A DNA stretch of 64,000 bases from Fodinibius halophilus (GCF_011059105.1 NZ_JAALLS010000002.1:248001-312000); one strand, 5' to 3'; shown: positions 33,263 to 43,245, numbered from the stretch's first letter. Notes: generated by a model from the sequence alone, not told the origin. A program made the numbers and translations.

Positions 33263-34618
33263 TTATCCAAATGGTAATTTCCCTTTCATACCTTTCATGC
33301 CCTGCATCATCTGGCCGAGTTTACCCATGCCAGAGAAGGACTTCATCATCTTTTTCATCTGCTCAAATTGTTTCAGCAGATCATTAATATCAGAAACGCG
33401 GGTACCCGAACCTTTGGCAATACGCCGTTTTCGGGTCGCATTCAGGATCTCCGGGTTATGCTTCTCTTCCGGAGTCATCGAGCAGATGATTGCCTCGATG
33501 GGTTTAAAAGAATCTTCATCTAATTCAGCATCGGCATCTTGTAGTGCTTTTCCGGCTCCCGGTATCATTCCCACCAGATCCGAAATATTACCCATGCTTT
33601 TAACTTGTTGCAGCTGCTCATAGAAATCTTCCAGATCAAAACTGTCAGACTTTATTTTCTTTTGCAGCTCCTGTGCTTCTTTTTCATCAAACTCTTTTTG
33701 AGCTTTCTCGACGAGTGAAACCACATCACCCATGCCAAGGATACGTTGTGACATCCGTTCTGGGTAGAAGGGAGAAAGAGCGTCAAGCTTTTCGCCGGTA
33801 CTTACAAACTTGATCGGTTTTTGGACCACATTCTTAATTGAGAGGGCCGCCCCGCCGCGGGTATCACCGTCAAGCTTTGTTAATACAACACCATCGTAGT
33901 TGATGGTTTCATTAAATTCTTTTGCAGTATTAACAGCATCCTGTCCCGTCATAGAGTCAACGATAAACAGTGTTTCATCGGGCTGTACTGCTTCTTTAAT
34001 TTCAGCCACTTCGTTCATCATCTTTTCATCAACGTGCATACGACCGGCTGTATCAATAATAACTGTGTCGAGCGCCAGGCTTTTTGCCATCGCTACTGCT
34101 TCTTTGGCAACGCGTACGGCATCTTTTTGGTCAATAGAATACACCGGAGTATCAATGGTGTCAGCCAGCGTTTTAAGCTGGTTAATAGCTGCCGGACGAT
34201 AAACGTCGGCTGCCGCTAAAATAGGGTTTCGGTTATTCTCTTCTTTCAGATATTTAGCAAGCTTAGCGCTAAAGGTCGTCTTACCTGAACCTTGCAGGCC
34301 GGCAATCAGGATAACAGTAGGAGGCGTATGTGCAACAGATAGATCTACGCGCTCTTGTCCAAGAATTTGTGTGAGTTCATCATGCACAACCTTGGTAAAC
34401 TGCTGGCCGGGATTGACGGCTGACAACACGTCCTCGCCCATGGCTCGTTCTTTAATATCATTGGTGAACTCTTTAGCAACTTCATAGTTCACATCAGCAT
34501 CGAGCAGGGCACGACGTATTTCTCTCACCGTCTCCGCAATGTTGACGTCGGTAATCTTAGATTCTCCTTTCAGTTTCTGAAAGGCATCATCCAGTTTTGA
34601 TGAGAGATCCTGAAACAT
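33263..34618 (-). CDS. ffh: signal recognition particle protein Ffh
   Basis: 451 aa GTPase that binds signal sequences and SRP RNA. The N domain spans 1-95. The G domain has GLQGSGKT (107-114), DVYRPAA (138-144), DTAGR (189-193) and LTKLDGDTRGGAALSI. The Met-rich M domain (about 300-451) contains KRRIAKGSGT and ends in a GMKGMKGK tail. It is the first gene of the rpsP operon here, separated from rpsP by 126 bp that may hold an internal promoter. Confidence 0.98.
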   Translation of the reverse strand: MFQDLSSKLDDAFQKLKGESKITDVNIAETVREIRRALLDADVNYEVAKEFTNDIKERAMGEDVLSAVNPGQQFTKVVHDELTQILGQERVDLSVAHTPPTVILIAGLQGSGKTTFSAKLAKYLKEENNRNPILAAADVYRPAAINQLKTLADTIDTPVYSIDQKDAVRVAKEAVAMAKSLALDTVIIDTAGRMHVDEKMMNEVAEIKEAVQPDETLFIVDSMTGQDAVNTAKEFNETINYDGVVLTKLDGDTRGGAALSIKNVVQKPIKFVSTGEKLDALSPFYPERMSQRILGMGDVVSLVEKAQKEFDEKEAQELQKKIKSDSFDLEDFYEQLQQVKSMGNISDLVGMIPGAGKALQDADAELDEDSFKPIEAIICSMTPEEKHNPEILNATRKRRIAKGSGTRVSDINDLLKQFEQMKKMMKSFSGMGKLGQMMQGMKGMKGKLPFG

Positions 34619-35020
34619 GAGTGAATGTATATTCTATAGAATTATATGCTGTTAATTGCATGCCCGGTACAGTACCGGAACAAAGTCTCGCAAAATAAGG
34701 ACATTTTATTGGGTTATCAACAGAATTATTCGATTGAATGCTAAACCATAGGAAAGCAAGGTTTGCAACCAAGGTGCTTGTAAGGGTATAAATGATACGA
34801 AGGGCAGAAAGACTAATGTCTATTGTATAACAGCTGTTCTGCTAACAGTAGTTTCTTATAGTCTGAAAAGAAAAGCTGTGTTTAACGCACAGCAGTGAGG
34901 TTTTAGGGACGGATTGACCGACCGTTTTTTGACGGAACAACTGGCTTTGAAGACCCTATAAGATGTGTAAAGGTAGGGTATTTAATATATCGAAAGAGTC
35001 AAGGTTAGCCTATGTATATA
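34619..35020. other. intergenic region with a GCTGTG hairpin
   Basis: No coding frame is supported. GCTGTG-tttaacg-CACAGC (34875-34893) forms a hairpin. The region should hold the leftward promoter of ffh and the former promoter of the decayed lipoprotein gene that starts at 35021. Confidence 0.4.
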
Positions 35021-35293
35021 ATGACAAGCAGATCCACAGAGGTTTTCGCCCGTTTTTTAGTTGGGGGTTTCTGTTTTAATGCTGGGTGCCTGTGCGAGCA
35101 CACAGCCTCCAACGCAAGAGCTGACAAAAACAGAGGCTGCCATTAATCAGGTAGGGGCAAAGAGATTATCTCCCTGGAGATAAGGGAAGCACGAAAGAAA
35201 TTGAAGAAAGAAAAAGAACTAGTTAAAGTTATTATCTCTGTCAAAATGGAACTATCGACGAGTGGTTGCTGGCAAACTGATCGTTCTTTATAG
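35021..35293 (+). pseudogene. decayed DUF4398-type lipoprotein gene with two frameshifts
   Basis: Three pieces in different frames join into a typical DUF4398 lipoprotein. First comes MTSRSTEVFARFLVGG from ATG 35021. After a shift at the G5 run (about 35065), VSVLMLGACASTQPPTQELT and KTEAAINQVG follow, with lipobox LGAC. After a second shift near 35158, KEIISLEIREARKKLKKEKE follows, then a stop at 35291. The CAST-PPT-EL--TEAAI start and the EIREARKKL helix are the signature of DUF4398. Two indels and a truncated C-terminus make a true pseudogene more likely than sequencing error. Confidence 0.65.
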
Positions 35294-35341
35294 CTGTCAT
35301 TTCGAGGAGTTTGCGGAATCTCTTTGGAATGACAGTTTTTT
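35294..35341. terminator. REP-like hairpin with T-run
   Basis: CTGTCATT (35294-35301) pairs with AATGACAG (35328-35335), followed by T6. The interior (TTCGAGGAG...GCGGAATCTC) matches the widespread TGTCATTTCGAGGAG-type repeat. It follows the DUF4398 remnant directly and probably ended its transcript. Confidence 0.65.
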
Positions 35342-35403
35342 ATTTTGTTTTATTATCTTCAGGCAGAAGAAATTGAATTCCAAGAAATAGAATAACGTAT
35401 TTT

Positions 35404-36243
35404 ATGGCTGACCAACAAGGATATGGATTGCTGAAAGGCAAAAAAGGATTGATTTTTGGTGCGCTGGACGAACGCAGTATTGCATGGCGCATCGCACTGG
35501 CGTGTCAAAGAGAGGGCGCAGAATTTTCACTATCCAATGCTCCGGTGGCATTACGATTTGGCGAATTGGATGATCTGGCAGAAGAGACTGGCGCAAAAGT
35601 AATTCCTTGCGATGTATCTAACGAGGAAGACGTTGAAGAGTTGATGCAAAAAGTAAAAGAGGAGCATGGCAAGATCGACTTTATGTTGCATGCGATCGGG
35701 ATGTCTCCCAATGTGAGAAAGAATAAAGGATATGAGGAGTTGAACTACCAGTGGATGCAAAAAACACTGGATATTTCAGCAGTCTCTTTACACAAGGTTA
35801 TTCGCTATGCAGACGAAGCTGATATATTGAATGACGGGGCCAGTATTCTCGCTCTTTCCTATATCGGTGCCCAGCGTATCTTTTCTAAGTATAGTGATAT
35901 GAATGATGCGAAGGCCCTGCTGGAGAGTATTGCTCGCAATTACGGAAGTCGTTTGGCCGATCGCGGGATTCGGGTAAATACTATTTCACAGGCTCCGACC
36001 AAAACATCAGCGGGTAGTGGAATCAAAGGATTTGACGGAATGTATACGTTCGCTGAAAAGATAGCACCGTTGGGTAATCCTTCTGCGGATGAATGTGCGG
36101 ATTATTGTGTTACTTTATTCTCAGATCTTACGCGAAAAGTAACAATGCAGAATCTCTATCACGATGGCGGCTTTGTTACGGCCGGTATTGATGAGGAGAT
36201 GATCAATGATCTGGCTGAAATGTATGCCGATGAGGATGAGTAA
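35404..36243 (+). CDS. fabI: enoyl-[acyl-carrier-protein] reductase (NADH), FabI
   Basis: 279 aa short-chain dehydrogenase that reduces trans-2-enoyl-ACP in fatty acid elongation. GLIFGALDERSIAWRIA (16-32) is the FabI-type divergent nucleotide-binding loop. Catalytic Tyr163 and Lys170 have the FabI Tyr-x6-Lys spacing, with Tyr153 upstream in LSYIGAQR. RGIRVNTISQAPTKTSAGSGI follows. It is monocistronic between a REP-like hairpin and a strong terminator. Confidence 0.96.
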   Translation: MADQQGYGLLKGKKGLIFGALDERSIAWRIALACQREGAEFSLSNAPVALRFGELDDLAEETGAKVIPCDVSNEEDVEELMQKVKEEHGKIDFMLHAIGMSPNVRKNKGYEELNYQWMQKTLDISAVSLHKVIRYADEADILNDGASILALSYIGAQRIFSKYSDMNDAKALLESIARNYGSRLADRGIRVNTISQAPTKTSAGSGIKGFDGMYTFAEKIAPLGNPSADECADYCVTLFSDLTRKVTMQNLYHDGGFVTAGIDEEMINDLAEMYADEDE

Positions 36244-36275
36244 AAACGATCCTTTTTAATGTTATTTGTTTTATG

Positions 36276-36311
36276 AGTCTGATGGGCTATGAGCCTGTCA
36301 GACTTTTTTTA
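36276..36311 (+). terminator. rho-independent terminator of fabI
   Basis: AGTCTGA (36276-36282) pairs with TCAGACT (36298-36304), with an inner GGCT/AGCC stem, followed by T7. Confidence 0.9.
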
Positions 36312-36404
36312 TTTAATGGATGTTAAAATATGTCCAGCTATTTTAAACTCTTAGCGAAAAATAGTTACTTACTAGCAGTTTGAAACGACCATTAAAAAAC
36401 CATC

Positions 36405-38879
36405 ATGATGAAAAGACTGGCATTTCTTTTATACGTATTGTTGTTTACAGTAACAGCGGTTACGATTGCACAAGATACCCCTACAATTAGTGAGAAAACG
36501 AAAGGGTTTGAAAAGCAGGAGGGGTACTTCACCTATTACTGGGATGACACCAACGGGAAGGTGTGGCTGGAGATCGATAAGTACGATACTGAGTTTTTAT
36601 ATGTTAACTCCCTGACAGCGGGTGTCGGTTCTAATGATATTGGTCTTGATCGTAATCAGCTGGGAGATAATCGAGTGGTTTATTTTGAACGCCGGGGTCC
36701 CAAGGTATTGATGGTGCAGCCGAACTATTCGTATCGTGCTATTACCGACAATCAGAAAGAGAAACAGTCGGTGCGCGATGCTTTTGCAAATTCTGTGTTA
36801 TGGGGTTTTAAAGTTGCTGCTGAAGAGGATGGCAAGGTATTGGTTGATATGACGAGCTTTTTGATGCGGGATGCACATGGGGTCAGTAACGTATTGCAGC
36901 GCAATAAAGAAGGAAGTTATAGTGTGGATGAAAGTCGCTCAGTCCTCTACCGGGAAGCGACTATGAACTTCCCTGAAAATACGGAGTTTGAAGCTACCCT
37001 AACCTTTACAGGGAACAAGCCAGGTCGCCAGGTGCGTTCGGTCACGCCTACTGCTGATGCCATTACAGTTCGTCAGCACCATTCTTTTGTGAGGTTGCCT
37101 GATGATGATTTTGAGCCCCGTAAATTTGATCCCCGGGCCGGATACTTTGGTATCAGCTATCAAGATTATAGCACGCCCATTTCTGAGTCCATTGATAAGC
37201 GATTTATCACCAAGCATCGATTAAAGAAGAAAAATCCCGATGCGGAAATGAGTGAGCCGGTAGAGCCGATTGTGTATTATCTTGATCCCGGGACGCCCGA
37301 GCCGGTACGGAGTGCTCTGTTGGATGGTACTCGATGGTGGAATCAGGCTTTTGAAGCAGCGGGATATAAAGATGCGTTCCAGGTAAAGATGTTGCCCGAT
37401 AGTGCACACCCGATGGATGTTCGTTATAATATGATTAACTGGGTACACCGTTCTACCAGGGGATGGTCGTATGGAAGTTCAGTAGTAGATCCACGCACGG
37501 GTGAGATTATTAAGGGACATGTGTTGCTTGGATCGTTACGTGTTCGCCAAGACTATCTGCTAGCTGAGGGATTGCTTTCTCCTTATAAAGAGGGAGTGAA
37601 TTTTGATGAGGATAATCCCATGCTTGAGATGGGCCTGGCTCGTATACGCCAGTTATCAGCTCATGAGGTGGGGCATACACTGGGGCTTGCCCATAATTTT
37701 GCGGCCAGTACGAATAATCGTGCCTCGGTGATGGATTATCCGGCGCCCAAAGTTGGAATCAAAAAAGATAGTACCCTTGATCTTTCGAAGGCCTATGATA
37801 CCGGTATTGGTGAGTGGGACAAGGTGACGATCACCTACGGATATAAAGATGTACGAGGGCTACCCAGCGCGGAAGCAGCCCTGGAAAATGTTATAGAAGA
37901 TGCTATTGATGAAGGGCTGCTGTTTATTTCAGATAGAGATGCGCGTCCGGCAGCCGGAGCACACCCCAAAGCGCACCTGTGGGATAACGGGAAAAATGCG
38001 GTAGACCAACTACATCATATAATGCAGGTTCGGGAAATAGCACTGCAGAACTTTTCTGAATCAAATATTCCCACCGGTACGCCAATGGCAAAGCTTGAGG
38101 ATACACTGGTACCTATGTATTTATTGCATCGTTTCCAGATTGAAGGTACCGTAAAACTTGTCGGGGGATTGGATTATAGCTACAACCTACGAGGCGACAG
38201 TCAAAAGGGGCCAAAGCCGGTGGCCGATTCCACACAGCGGGCTGCTCTAGATGCTATGTTGGCAACCCTGTCTCCAGAGGCACTGGGTATGCCCGATCGT
38301 ATTTTAGATCTTATTCCTCCACGGCCTCTCGGTTATTATGATTCCAGGGAGCTGTTTAATAGTCATACCGATCCGGCTTTTGATCCGTTGGGAGCTGCAG
38401 AAACAGCTGCTTCTATGTCAGCAGAACTCCTCTTGAATACCAACCGAGCAGCTCGCTTGGTAGATCTTGAGGCTCGCAATGCCGATAATCTTGGCTTGGG
38501 TGATATGCTGGATAAGCTGATTAAAAATACATGGCAGAAGAAGGTGGGAAAAGGATATGAGGGGGCTCTGCAGAATACTATTAATCATGTTGTCTTATAT
38601 GAGATGATTAAGCTGGCATCCCATGAAAATGCTTCTACCCAGGTTAAGGCAATTACTAATCTTAAGCTTGAAGCTCTTCGAGAATGGATGAAAGTGAAAG
38701 CCGAAAAAGGAGAGGCAGGGGCTCAGCGAAAGGCCTCGCTCTTGTACGGTTATCGAACACTCAAGCAATTTAAAGAAAAAGGTGATTCCTTTATGCCTGC
38801 CTCCCCATTATCGCCCCCTCCGGGGTCACCAATTGGAAGTGGTGAGGTACCACATCTTGAGTGTGGATTAAGTGAATGA
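36405..38879 (+). CDS. zinc-dependent metzincin metalloprotease (DUF5117/DUF4953 type), secreted
   Basis: 824 aa with a signal peptide (about 1-22, ending TIAQ). A DUF5117-like N-terminal domain spans about 60-240. The catalytic metzincin-type motif is HEVGHTLGLAH at 420-430, with ASVMDYP as probable Met-turn about 20 residues on. The large helical C-terminal part is DUF4953-like. The start is ATGATG, so the second Met (36408) may be used. Such proteases are common in Bacteroidota and act in the periplasm or outside; the natural substrate is not known. Confidence 0.88.
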   Translation: MMKRLAFLLYVLLFTVTAVTIAQDTPTISEKTKGFEKQEGYFTYYWDDTNGKVWLEIDKYDTEFLYVNSLTAGVGSNDIGLDRNQLGDNRVVYFERRGPKVLMVQPNYSYRAITDNQKEKQSVRDAFANSVLWGFKVAAEEDGKVLVDMTSFLMRDAHGVSNVLQRNKEGSYSVDESRSVLYREATMNFPENTEFEATLTFTGNKPGRQVRSVTPTADAITVRQHHSFVRLPDDDFEPRKFDPRAGYFGISYQDYSTPISESIDKRFITKHRLKKKNPDAEMSEPVEPIVYYLDPGTPEPVRSALLDGTRWWNQAFEAAGYKDAFQVKMLPDSAHPMDVRYNMINWVHRSTRGWSYGSSVVDPRTGEIIKGHVLLGSLRVRQDYLLAEGLLSPYKEGVNFDEDNPMLEMGLARIRQLSAHEVGHTLGLAHNFAASTNNRASVMDYPAPKVGIKKDSTLDLSKAYDTGIGEWDKVTITYGYKDVRGLPSAEAALENVIEDAIDEGLLFISDRDARPAAGAHPKAHLWDNGKNAVDQLHHIMQVREIALQNFSESNIPTGTPMAKLEDTLVPMYLLHRFQIEGTVKLVGGLDYSYNLRGDSQKGPKPVADSTQRAALDAMLATLSPEALGMPDRILDLIPPRPLGYYDSRELFNSHTDPAFDPLGAAETAASMSAELLLNTNRAARLVDLEARNADNLGLGDMLDKLIKNTWQKKVGKGYEGALQNTINHVVLYEMIKLASHENASTQVKAITNLKLEALREWMKVKAEKGEAGAQRKASLLYGYRTLKQFKEKGDSFMPASPLSPPPGSPIGSGEVPHLECGLSE

Positions 38880-38897
38880 TATGTTAAGACAGGACAG

Positions 38898-38940
38898 GGA
38901 TTGTTTCGCTATGGGAAAGCGGAACAATCCATTTTATTTA
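38898..38940 (+). terminator. rho-independent terminator of the metalloprotease gene
   Basis: GGATTGTTTCGCT (38898-38910) pairs with AGCGGAACAATCC (38918-38930) with one G-T pair, followed by ATTTTATTT. Confidence 0.85.
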
Positions 38941-38986
38941 ATTGCCAATCAAGATAGGTTGCCAAAATATATTTTAGAAGGTTTCA

Positions 38987-39586
38987 ATGATTTCTCCCCA
39001 AGAACTTCTTAATGCGTATGCCAATGGGGCGTTTCCGATGGCGGATTCTCGTGATGATCCCGAAGCCAAATGGTATACTTCGAGCCGGCGTGGAATAATC
39101 CCTTTGGATGAATTCCGGGTCTCATCGAATGTGCGTAGGATCGTCCGAAATCATCATTATAATATAAAGTTTGATTATGCCTTTCGTGATGTGATAGAGG
39201 GGTGCGCTGACCGGGAATCAACATGGATTTCTCATGATATTGTTAATTCGTATTGTCAGCTGCATCGCCTTGGTCATGCCCACTCGGTGAGTGTATACAA
39301 TAAAAAATGGGAGCTGGTTGGTGGTCAGTATGGTGTCTCGTTGGGCGCTGCTTATTTTGGGGAATCGGTGTTTGGATGGGCTAAAGAAGCCTCCAAGGTC
39401 GCCCTGTACTGGACCCATAAAGCGTTGGAACAGGGAGGGTTTGAGTTATGGGATACCCAGTTCTGGACCGAGCACCTTGCTCGGTTCGGCTGTGTTGAGA
39501 TTCCTGCTGATGAGTATGAAAAACGATTGGATGATGCGCTTAAAAAGGAGGCCTCATTTGAATCTGTATCAACGGATATGGAGTAG
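38987..39586 (+). CDS. aat: leucyl/phenylalanyl-tRNA-protein transferase
   Basis: 199 aa. It adds Leu or Phe to proteins with N-terminal Lys/Arg, marking them for ClpS/ClpAP. Family blocks are AYANGAFPMADS near the start, RRGIIPLDEFRVSS, ESTWISHDIVNSYCQLHRLGHAHSV, LVGGQYGVSLGAAYFGESVF and a C-terminal LWDTQFWTEHLARFGCVEI. The GESVF block carries Ser-Val where many homologs have GESMF. Confidence 0.95.
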   Translation: MISPQELLNAYANGAFPMADSRDDPEAKWYTSSRRGIIPLDEFRVSSNVRRIVRNHHYNIKFDYAFRDVIEGCADRESTWISHDIVNSYCQLHRLGHAHSVSVYNKKWELVGGQYGVSLGAAYFGESVFGWAKEASKVALYWTHKALEQGGFELWDTQFWTEHLARFGCVEIPADEYEKRLDDALKKEASFESVSTDME

Positions 39587-39664
39587 TATAATCTCAATAT
39601 TATCGAGCCTTTCTTAATCTTTACTTATCAGAAGGATAGCTTTATGGGGTAGCGAAAGGGTTTA

Positions 39665-39706
39665 AAAAAAGCTCTCAGGATTTTGTTCCCGAGAGCTTTA
39701 AAAAAT
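39665..39706. terminator. bidirectional terminator between aat and dxs
   Basis: AAAGCTCTC (39668-39676) pairs with GAGAGCTTT (39691-39699), flanked by A7 on the left and an A-rich tract on the right. On the minus strand the hairpin is followed by T-rich sequence, so it mainly ends the dxs operon. Confidence 0.75.
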
Positions 39707-39723
39707 GATTAGTGAACTGCCTT

Positions 39724-41646
39724 TTAGCTTTTTAAAACAGTCGTTTTTAAAACTTCTCGTACTTTGTTTTTAATACTTTCCGGGTCAAGACCAACTTCTT
39801 GGTGAAGCTCTTTTTGGGTGCCGTGTTCTACAATGCGATCTGGAATACCCATAATGGTAGTAGGGGTATGGTACGGTTTGTCAGCCAAGAATTCTGCGAC
39901 TGCGCTTCCGAATCCTCCTAACTTGGTTCCATCTTCAATGGTGATGATGTGGTCATAATTATGGCAAACCTCTTCAACCAGATAAGTATCCAGTGGTTTG
40001 GCAAAGCGCATATTGAAGTGTCCTACATTAATACCCTCTTTGGCAAGGTCGTCTGCTGCATCCATAACATAATTGCCAAACGGTCCGAAGCTTAAAATGG
40101 CTACTTCATCCCCGTCGCGCAGCTTTTGGCCTTTGCCTATCTCCATTGGTTTAAACCCTTCGGGGTAATCCATGCCGGTAGCTCGTCCTCTTGGATATCG
40201 GATGGCCCACGCTGCCTCATCATATTCAGAGGCGGTGTACATCATATCCCGAAGCTCTTCTTCGTTCATGGGAGAGGAGACAATCATGTTAGGAACTCCA
40301 CGAAGATATGAGATGTCATATGCTCCGTGATGAGTTGGGCCGTCAGCACCAACAAGACCTGCTCGGTCAATACAAAATACTACGGGCAGCTTTTGAATGG
40401 CTACGTCATGAATAACCTGATCATACGCTCGCTGCAGGAAAGTAGAGTAAATAGCAGCAAAAGCTTTTTTGCCTTCTGCTGCCAGGCCGGCCGCAAAGGT
40501 TATGGAATGTTGTTCGGCAATACCCACATCAAAGGCACGGTCAGGATATTTTTCCATCAGAGGCCACAAGCTGGAGCCGCTGGGCATGGCCGGGGTAATA
40601 CCGACAATATCTTCGTTTTCATCCGCCAGTTCTACCACCGCTTCTCCAAAAACATGCTGGTATTTGGGGGGCTTGGGAGTGGTATCGGGATCTAATGTTT
40701 TACCCGTAATCTTATCAAAAGGGCTGCTTTGTGCATGCCATTTCGTTTGTTCGCGTTCTGCAGGGGCAAACCCCTTGCCTTTAACAGTGACGGCATGCAG
40801 GAGCTTGGGACCAGGAATATCTTTCAGATCTTCGAGGTGGCGCCGCATGGTATCAACATTGTGCCCGTCAACAGGCCCGTAATATTTGAAACCCAGCGCC
40901 TGGAACAGGCCGCCCGGGGTAATAGCAGCAGTAACAGCTTTTTCCAGCTTTGATGCCACTTTACGCATTTTGTCACCGGCAGATTTAAAGTGTCCCAGCA
41001 TGTCGTAAATTTCATCGCGCAGCTTATTAAAGGTTTTGCTGGTAGTGATATCTGTTAAATACTCTTTGAGTGCACCAACATTTGGGTCAATAGACATGCA
41101 GTTGTCATTGAGGATAACCAAGATGTCAGAGTTCATAACCCCTGCGTTGTTCATTGCTTCAAACGCCAACCCGGCAGTCATGGCTCCATCACCAATAACA
41201 GAGACCACTTTTTTATCGCTTTCATCAAGGTCGCGAGCTACAGCCATACCAAGTCCCGCTGAAATAGAGGTGCTGGAGTGGCCTACCCCAAAAGTGTCAT
41301 ATTCGCTTTCGCTGCGTTTGGGGAAGCCTGAAAGACCGCCATACTTGCGATTTGTGTGGAAGTTATTGCGGCGACCGGTAAGAATTTTATGGCCGTATGC
41401 CTGGTGACCAACATCCCACAATAACAGATCTTTGGGAGTGTCATATACATAGTGCAGGGCTACTGTCATCTCAACAACCCCAAGGCTGGCACCAAAGTGA
41501 CCACCATGAATGGATACGATATCTACGATAAAATCCCGCAGTTCGTCACATACATCAACAAGCTGTTCGGGATCTAATTTTTTGAGATCGTCCGGAGAGT
41601 CAATTTCAGCTAATAAAGGTCCGGGCGTAATTTCTTCAAATTCCAT
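39724..41646 (-). CDS. dxs: 1-deoxy-D-xylulose-5-phosphate synthase
   Basis: 640 aa thiamine-diphosphate enzyme, first step of the MEP isoprenoid pathway. GGHFGASLGVVEMTVALHYV is near 46, the ThDP/Mg motif GDGAMTAGLAFEAMNNAG near 152, a central DRAGLVGADGPTHHG block near 430, and a transketolase C-terminal domain. It lies 6 bp after xseB, so xseB-dxs are co-transcribed, a pairing seen in many bacteria. Confidence 0.97.
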   Translation of the reverse strand: MEFEEITPGPLLAEIDSPDDLKKLDPEQLVDVCDELRDFIVDIVSIHGGHFGASLGVVEMTVALHYVYDTPKDLLLWDVGHQAYGHKILTGRRNNFHTNRKYGGLSGFPKRSESEYDTFGVGHSSTSISAGLGMAVARDLDESDKKVVSVIGDGAMTAGLAFEAMNNAGVMNSDILVILNDNCMSIDPNVGALKEYLTDITTSKTFNKLRDEIYDMLGHFKSAGDKMRKVASKLEKAVTAAITPGGLFQALGFKYYGPVDGHNVDTMRRHLEDLKDIPGPKLLHAVTVKGKGFAPAEREQTKWHAQSSPFDKITGKTLDPDTTPKPPKYQHVFGEAVVELADENEDIVGITPAMPSGSSLWPLMEKYPDRAFDVGIAEQHSITFAAGLAAEGKKAFAAIYSTFLQRAYDQVIHDVAIQKLPVVFCIDRAGLVGADGPTHHGAYDISYLRGVPNMIVSSPMNEEELRDMMYTASEYDEAAWAIRYPRGRATGMDYPEGFKPMEIGKGQKLRDGDEVAILSFGPFGNYVMDAADDLAKEGINVGHFNMRFAKPLDTYLVEEVCHNYDHIITIEDGTKLGGFGSAVAEFLADKPYHTPTTIMGIPDRIVEHGTQKELHQEVGLDPESIKNKVREVLKTTVLKS

Positions 41647-41652
41647 ATTCTG

Positions 41653-41871
41653 CTATTCATTATCATTATCGTTGGCATGTTGTTCCGCTACATTTTCAAT
41701 GCGCAACTCTGCCTCTTCAAGCGTTTCTGTACAGAGGTTAGACAATTTAATACCCTCTTCGTACAGTTCGATAGACTTCTCCAGGGAGATCGATTCATCT
41801 TCCAGTTCTTTTACTATCGATTCCAGTCTAGATAAAGCCTCTTCGAAGCTTGGTCGTTCCTTCTTACTCAT
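41653..41871 (-). CDS. xseB: exodeoxyribonuclease VII small subunit
   Basis: About 72 aa from the ATG giving MSKKERPSFEEALSRLE; an upstream in-frame ATG (41901) would add ten unrelated residues. The family pattern FEEALSRLESIVKELEDESI then SLEKSIELYEEGIKL is clear. The C-terminus is acidic. It pairs with XseA, which is not in the window. It is followed by dxs after 6 bp. Confidence 0.93.
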   Translation of the reverse strand: MSKKERPSFEEALSRLESIVKELEDESISLEKSIELYEEGIKLSNLCTETLEEAELRIENVAEQHANDNDNE

Positions 41872-41928
41872 AAAAAAATTTATTAAGCCTATTTGTCGCA
41901 ATATAGAAAACCATAAAAATAAAAAGGT

Positions 41929-43245
41929 TTAACCGTTGGAATCCAATTCTTTTTCCATTTCCTGCTCTTTCTTCTTTTTCTGTTTTTGGGTTTCCCGATC
42001 AAATTGCTGGATAAAGGAGTCTAATTCACTGCCACTCAAAAACGAGATCTTCTGTGTTTCCCGATATTGTTCGTAAAATACGGAAATTAATGCAGCCGAG
42101 GGAACGGCAATAAGTAAGCCCAGAAGGCCAAACATAAAACCAAATAGCAGCAATGATACCATTACAAGCAGAGGGTGGAGCCCCACATGGCGGCCTACCA
42201 CTCTTGGTACAATAAATCCTGATTCCAAAACCTGTTCAATGGCAAAAACGATATAGATACCGGGCAGAAATTCGTACCAGGGTTGACCGGTAGAGATACC
42301 CACTAATGTACATAGTGTTACACTGAACCACAGCCCAAAAGTGGGGATGAAATTTGTGAGTCCTGCTACAATACCTAGTACCAAGGCATAGGGGATGCCA
42401 ACAAGATAAAAACCGATACTCAGGTTTACGGCGCTAATCAGTACAACAATAAACTGTCCACGCAGGTATGCCCCTACAATTCGACTAATTTCCGTGGTAT
42501 AGTCCGTAGACACATTAACAGGGGTGATCAGTGAGCGTACAAATACCCCGATTTTTTTATAGTCCCGGATCATAAAAAAGCAGAGAAAAGGCATCAGTAT
42601 GATAAGAAATACTACGGTAACAATACTACCGAGCCCCGCGACATAAGTTGATGACAGGGAGGTAAGTCCACGGTAAAACTCTTGAGTAAGCAGGTTAAGC
42701 TGGGTAACGAGTTTTGTTTTTATAGATGCCGTATCAAAGCCAAGTCGCTCAAAGATGATAAGGATGCCGGAGTCTTCTACAACTGCTTCGGTATTGTTGG
42801 AGATTTCGTAGAAGAAAGAGCCCAGTTTTGAAATCTGTTCGATAAGTGGGGGGATAGCAAAAAACAGCACAAGGGCCAGTACCCCAAGGCTGGCTACGGT
42901 AAAGACGCCGGCGATAGCTCCGCGTGGTATACGGCGCCGTTCGAGCATCTCAACAAGCGGATTTATGATGAATGCAATAATATAAGCCAAGACAAAAGGA
43001 ATGAGCAGGTGTCCGGAATCATAAATAAGCCAGAGTCCCGCCGAAAAAAAGGTGGCATATAAGAGGGCCCGTGCTACCGGTTGTTTCCTGATAGGATACA
43101 GCACAATGCCGATTAGCAGGCCATAGCCCAGTGGGTTAATAAGATGTTCCAAAAGGTACATCAAAAAGAGCAGGCCGGCTACTCCGCCGCCCATCAGTAT
43201 TAATTGCCCGCGCTCGTTAAGCCACGAATGTGGATGTTTTGCCAT
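41929..43245 (-). CDS. AI-2E family (PerM-type) membrane transporter
   Basis: 438 aa with about eight membrane helices in the AI-2E transporter arrangement (PF01594). A central coiled region lies about 130-190, followed by GIPYALVLGIVAGLTNFIPTFG, and a conserved GRHVGLHPLLVMVSLLLFG loop is near 350. The C-terminal tail is highly charged (KKKKEQEMEKELDSNG). Members export autoinducer-2, ions or unknown small molecules; the substrate cannot be assigned here. Confidence 0.88.
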   Translation of the reverse strand: MAKHPHSWLNERGQLILMGGGVAGLLFLMYLLEHLINPLGYGLLIGIVLYPIRKQPVARALLYATFFSAGLWLIYDSGHLLIPFVLAYIIAFIINPLVEMLERRRIPRGAIAGVFTVASLGVLALVLFFAIPPLIEQISKLGSFFYEISNNTEAVVEDSGILIIFERLGFDTASIKTKLVTQLNLLTQEFYRGLTSLSSTYVAGLGSIVTVVFLIILMPFLCFFMIRDYKKIGVFVRSLITPVNVSTDYTTEISRIVGAYLRGQFIVVLISAVNLSIGFYLVGIPYALVLGIVAGLTNFIPTFGLWFSVTLCTLVGISTGQPWYEFLPGIYIVFAIEQVLESGFIVPRVVGRHVGLHPLLVMVSLLLFGFMFGLLGLLIAVPSAALISVFYEQYRETQKISFLSGSELDSFIQQFDRETQKQKKKKEQEMEKELDSNG

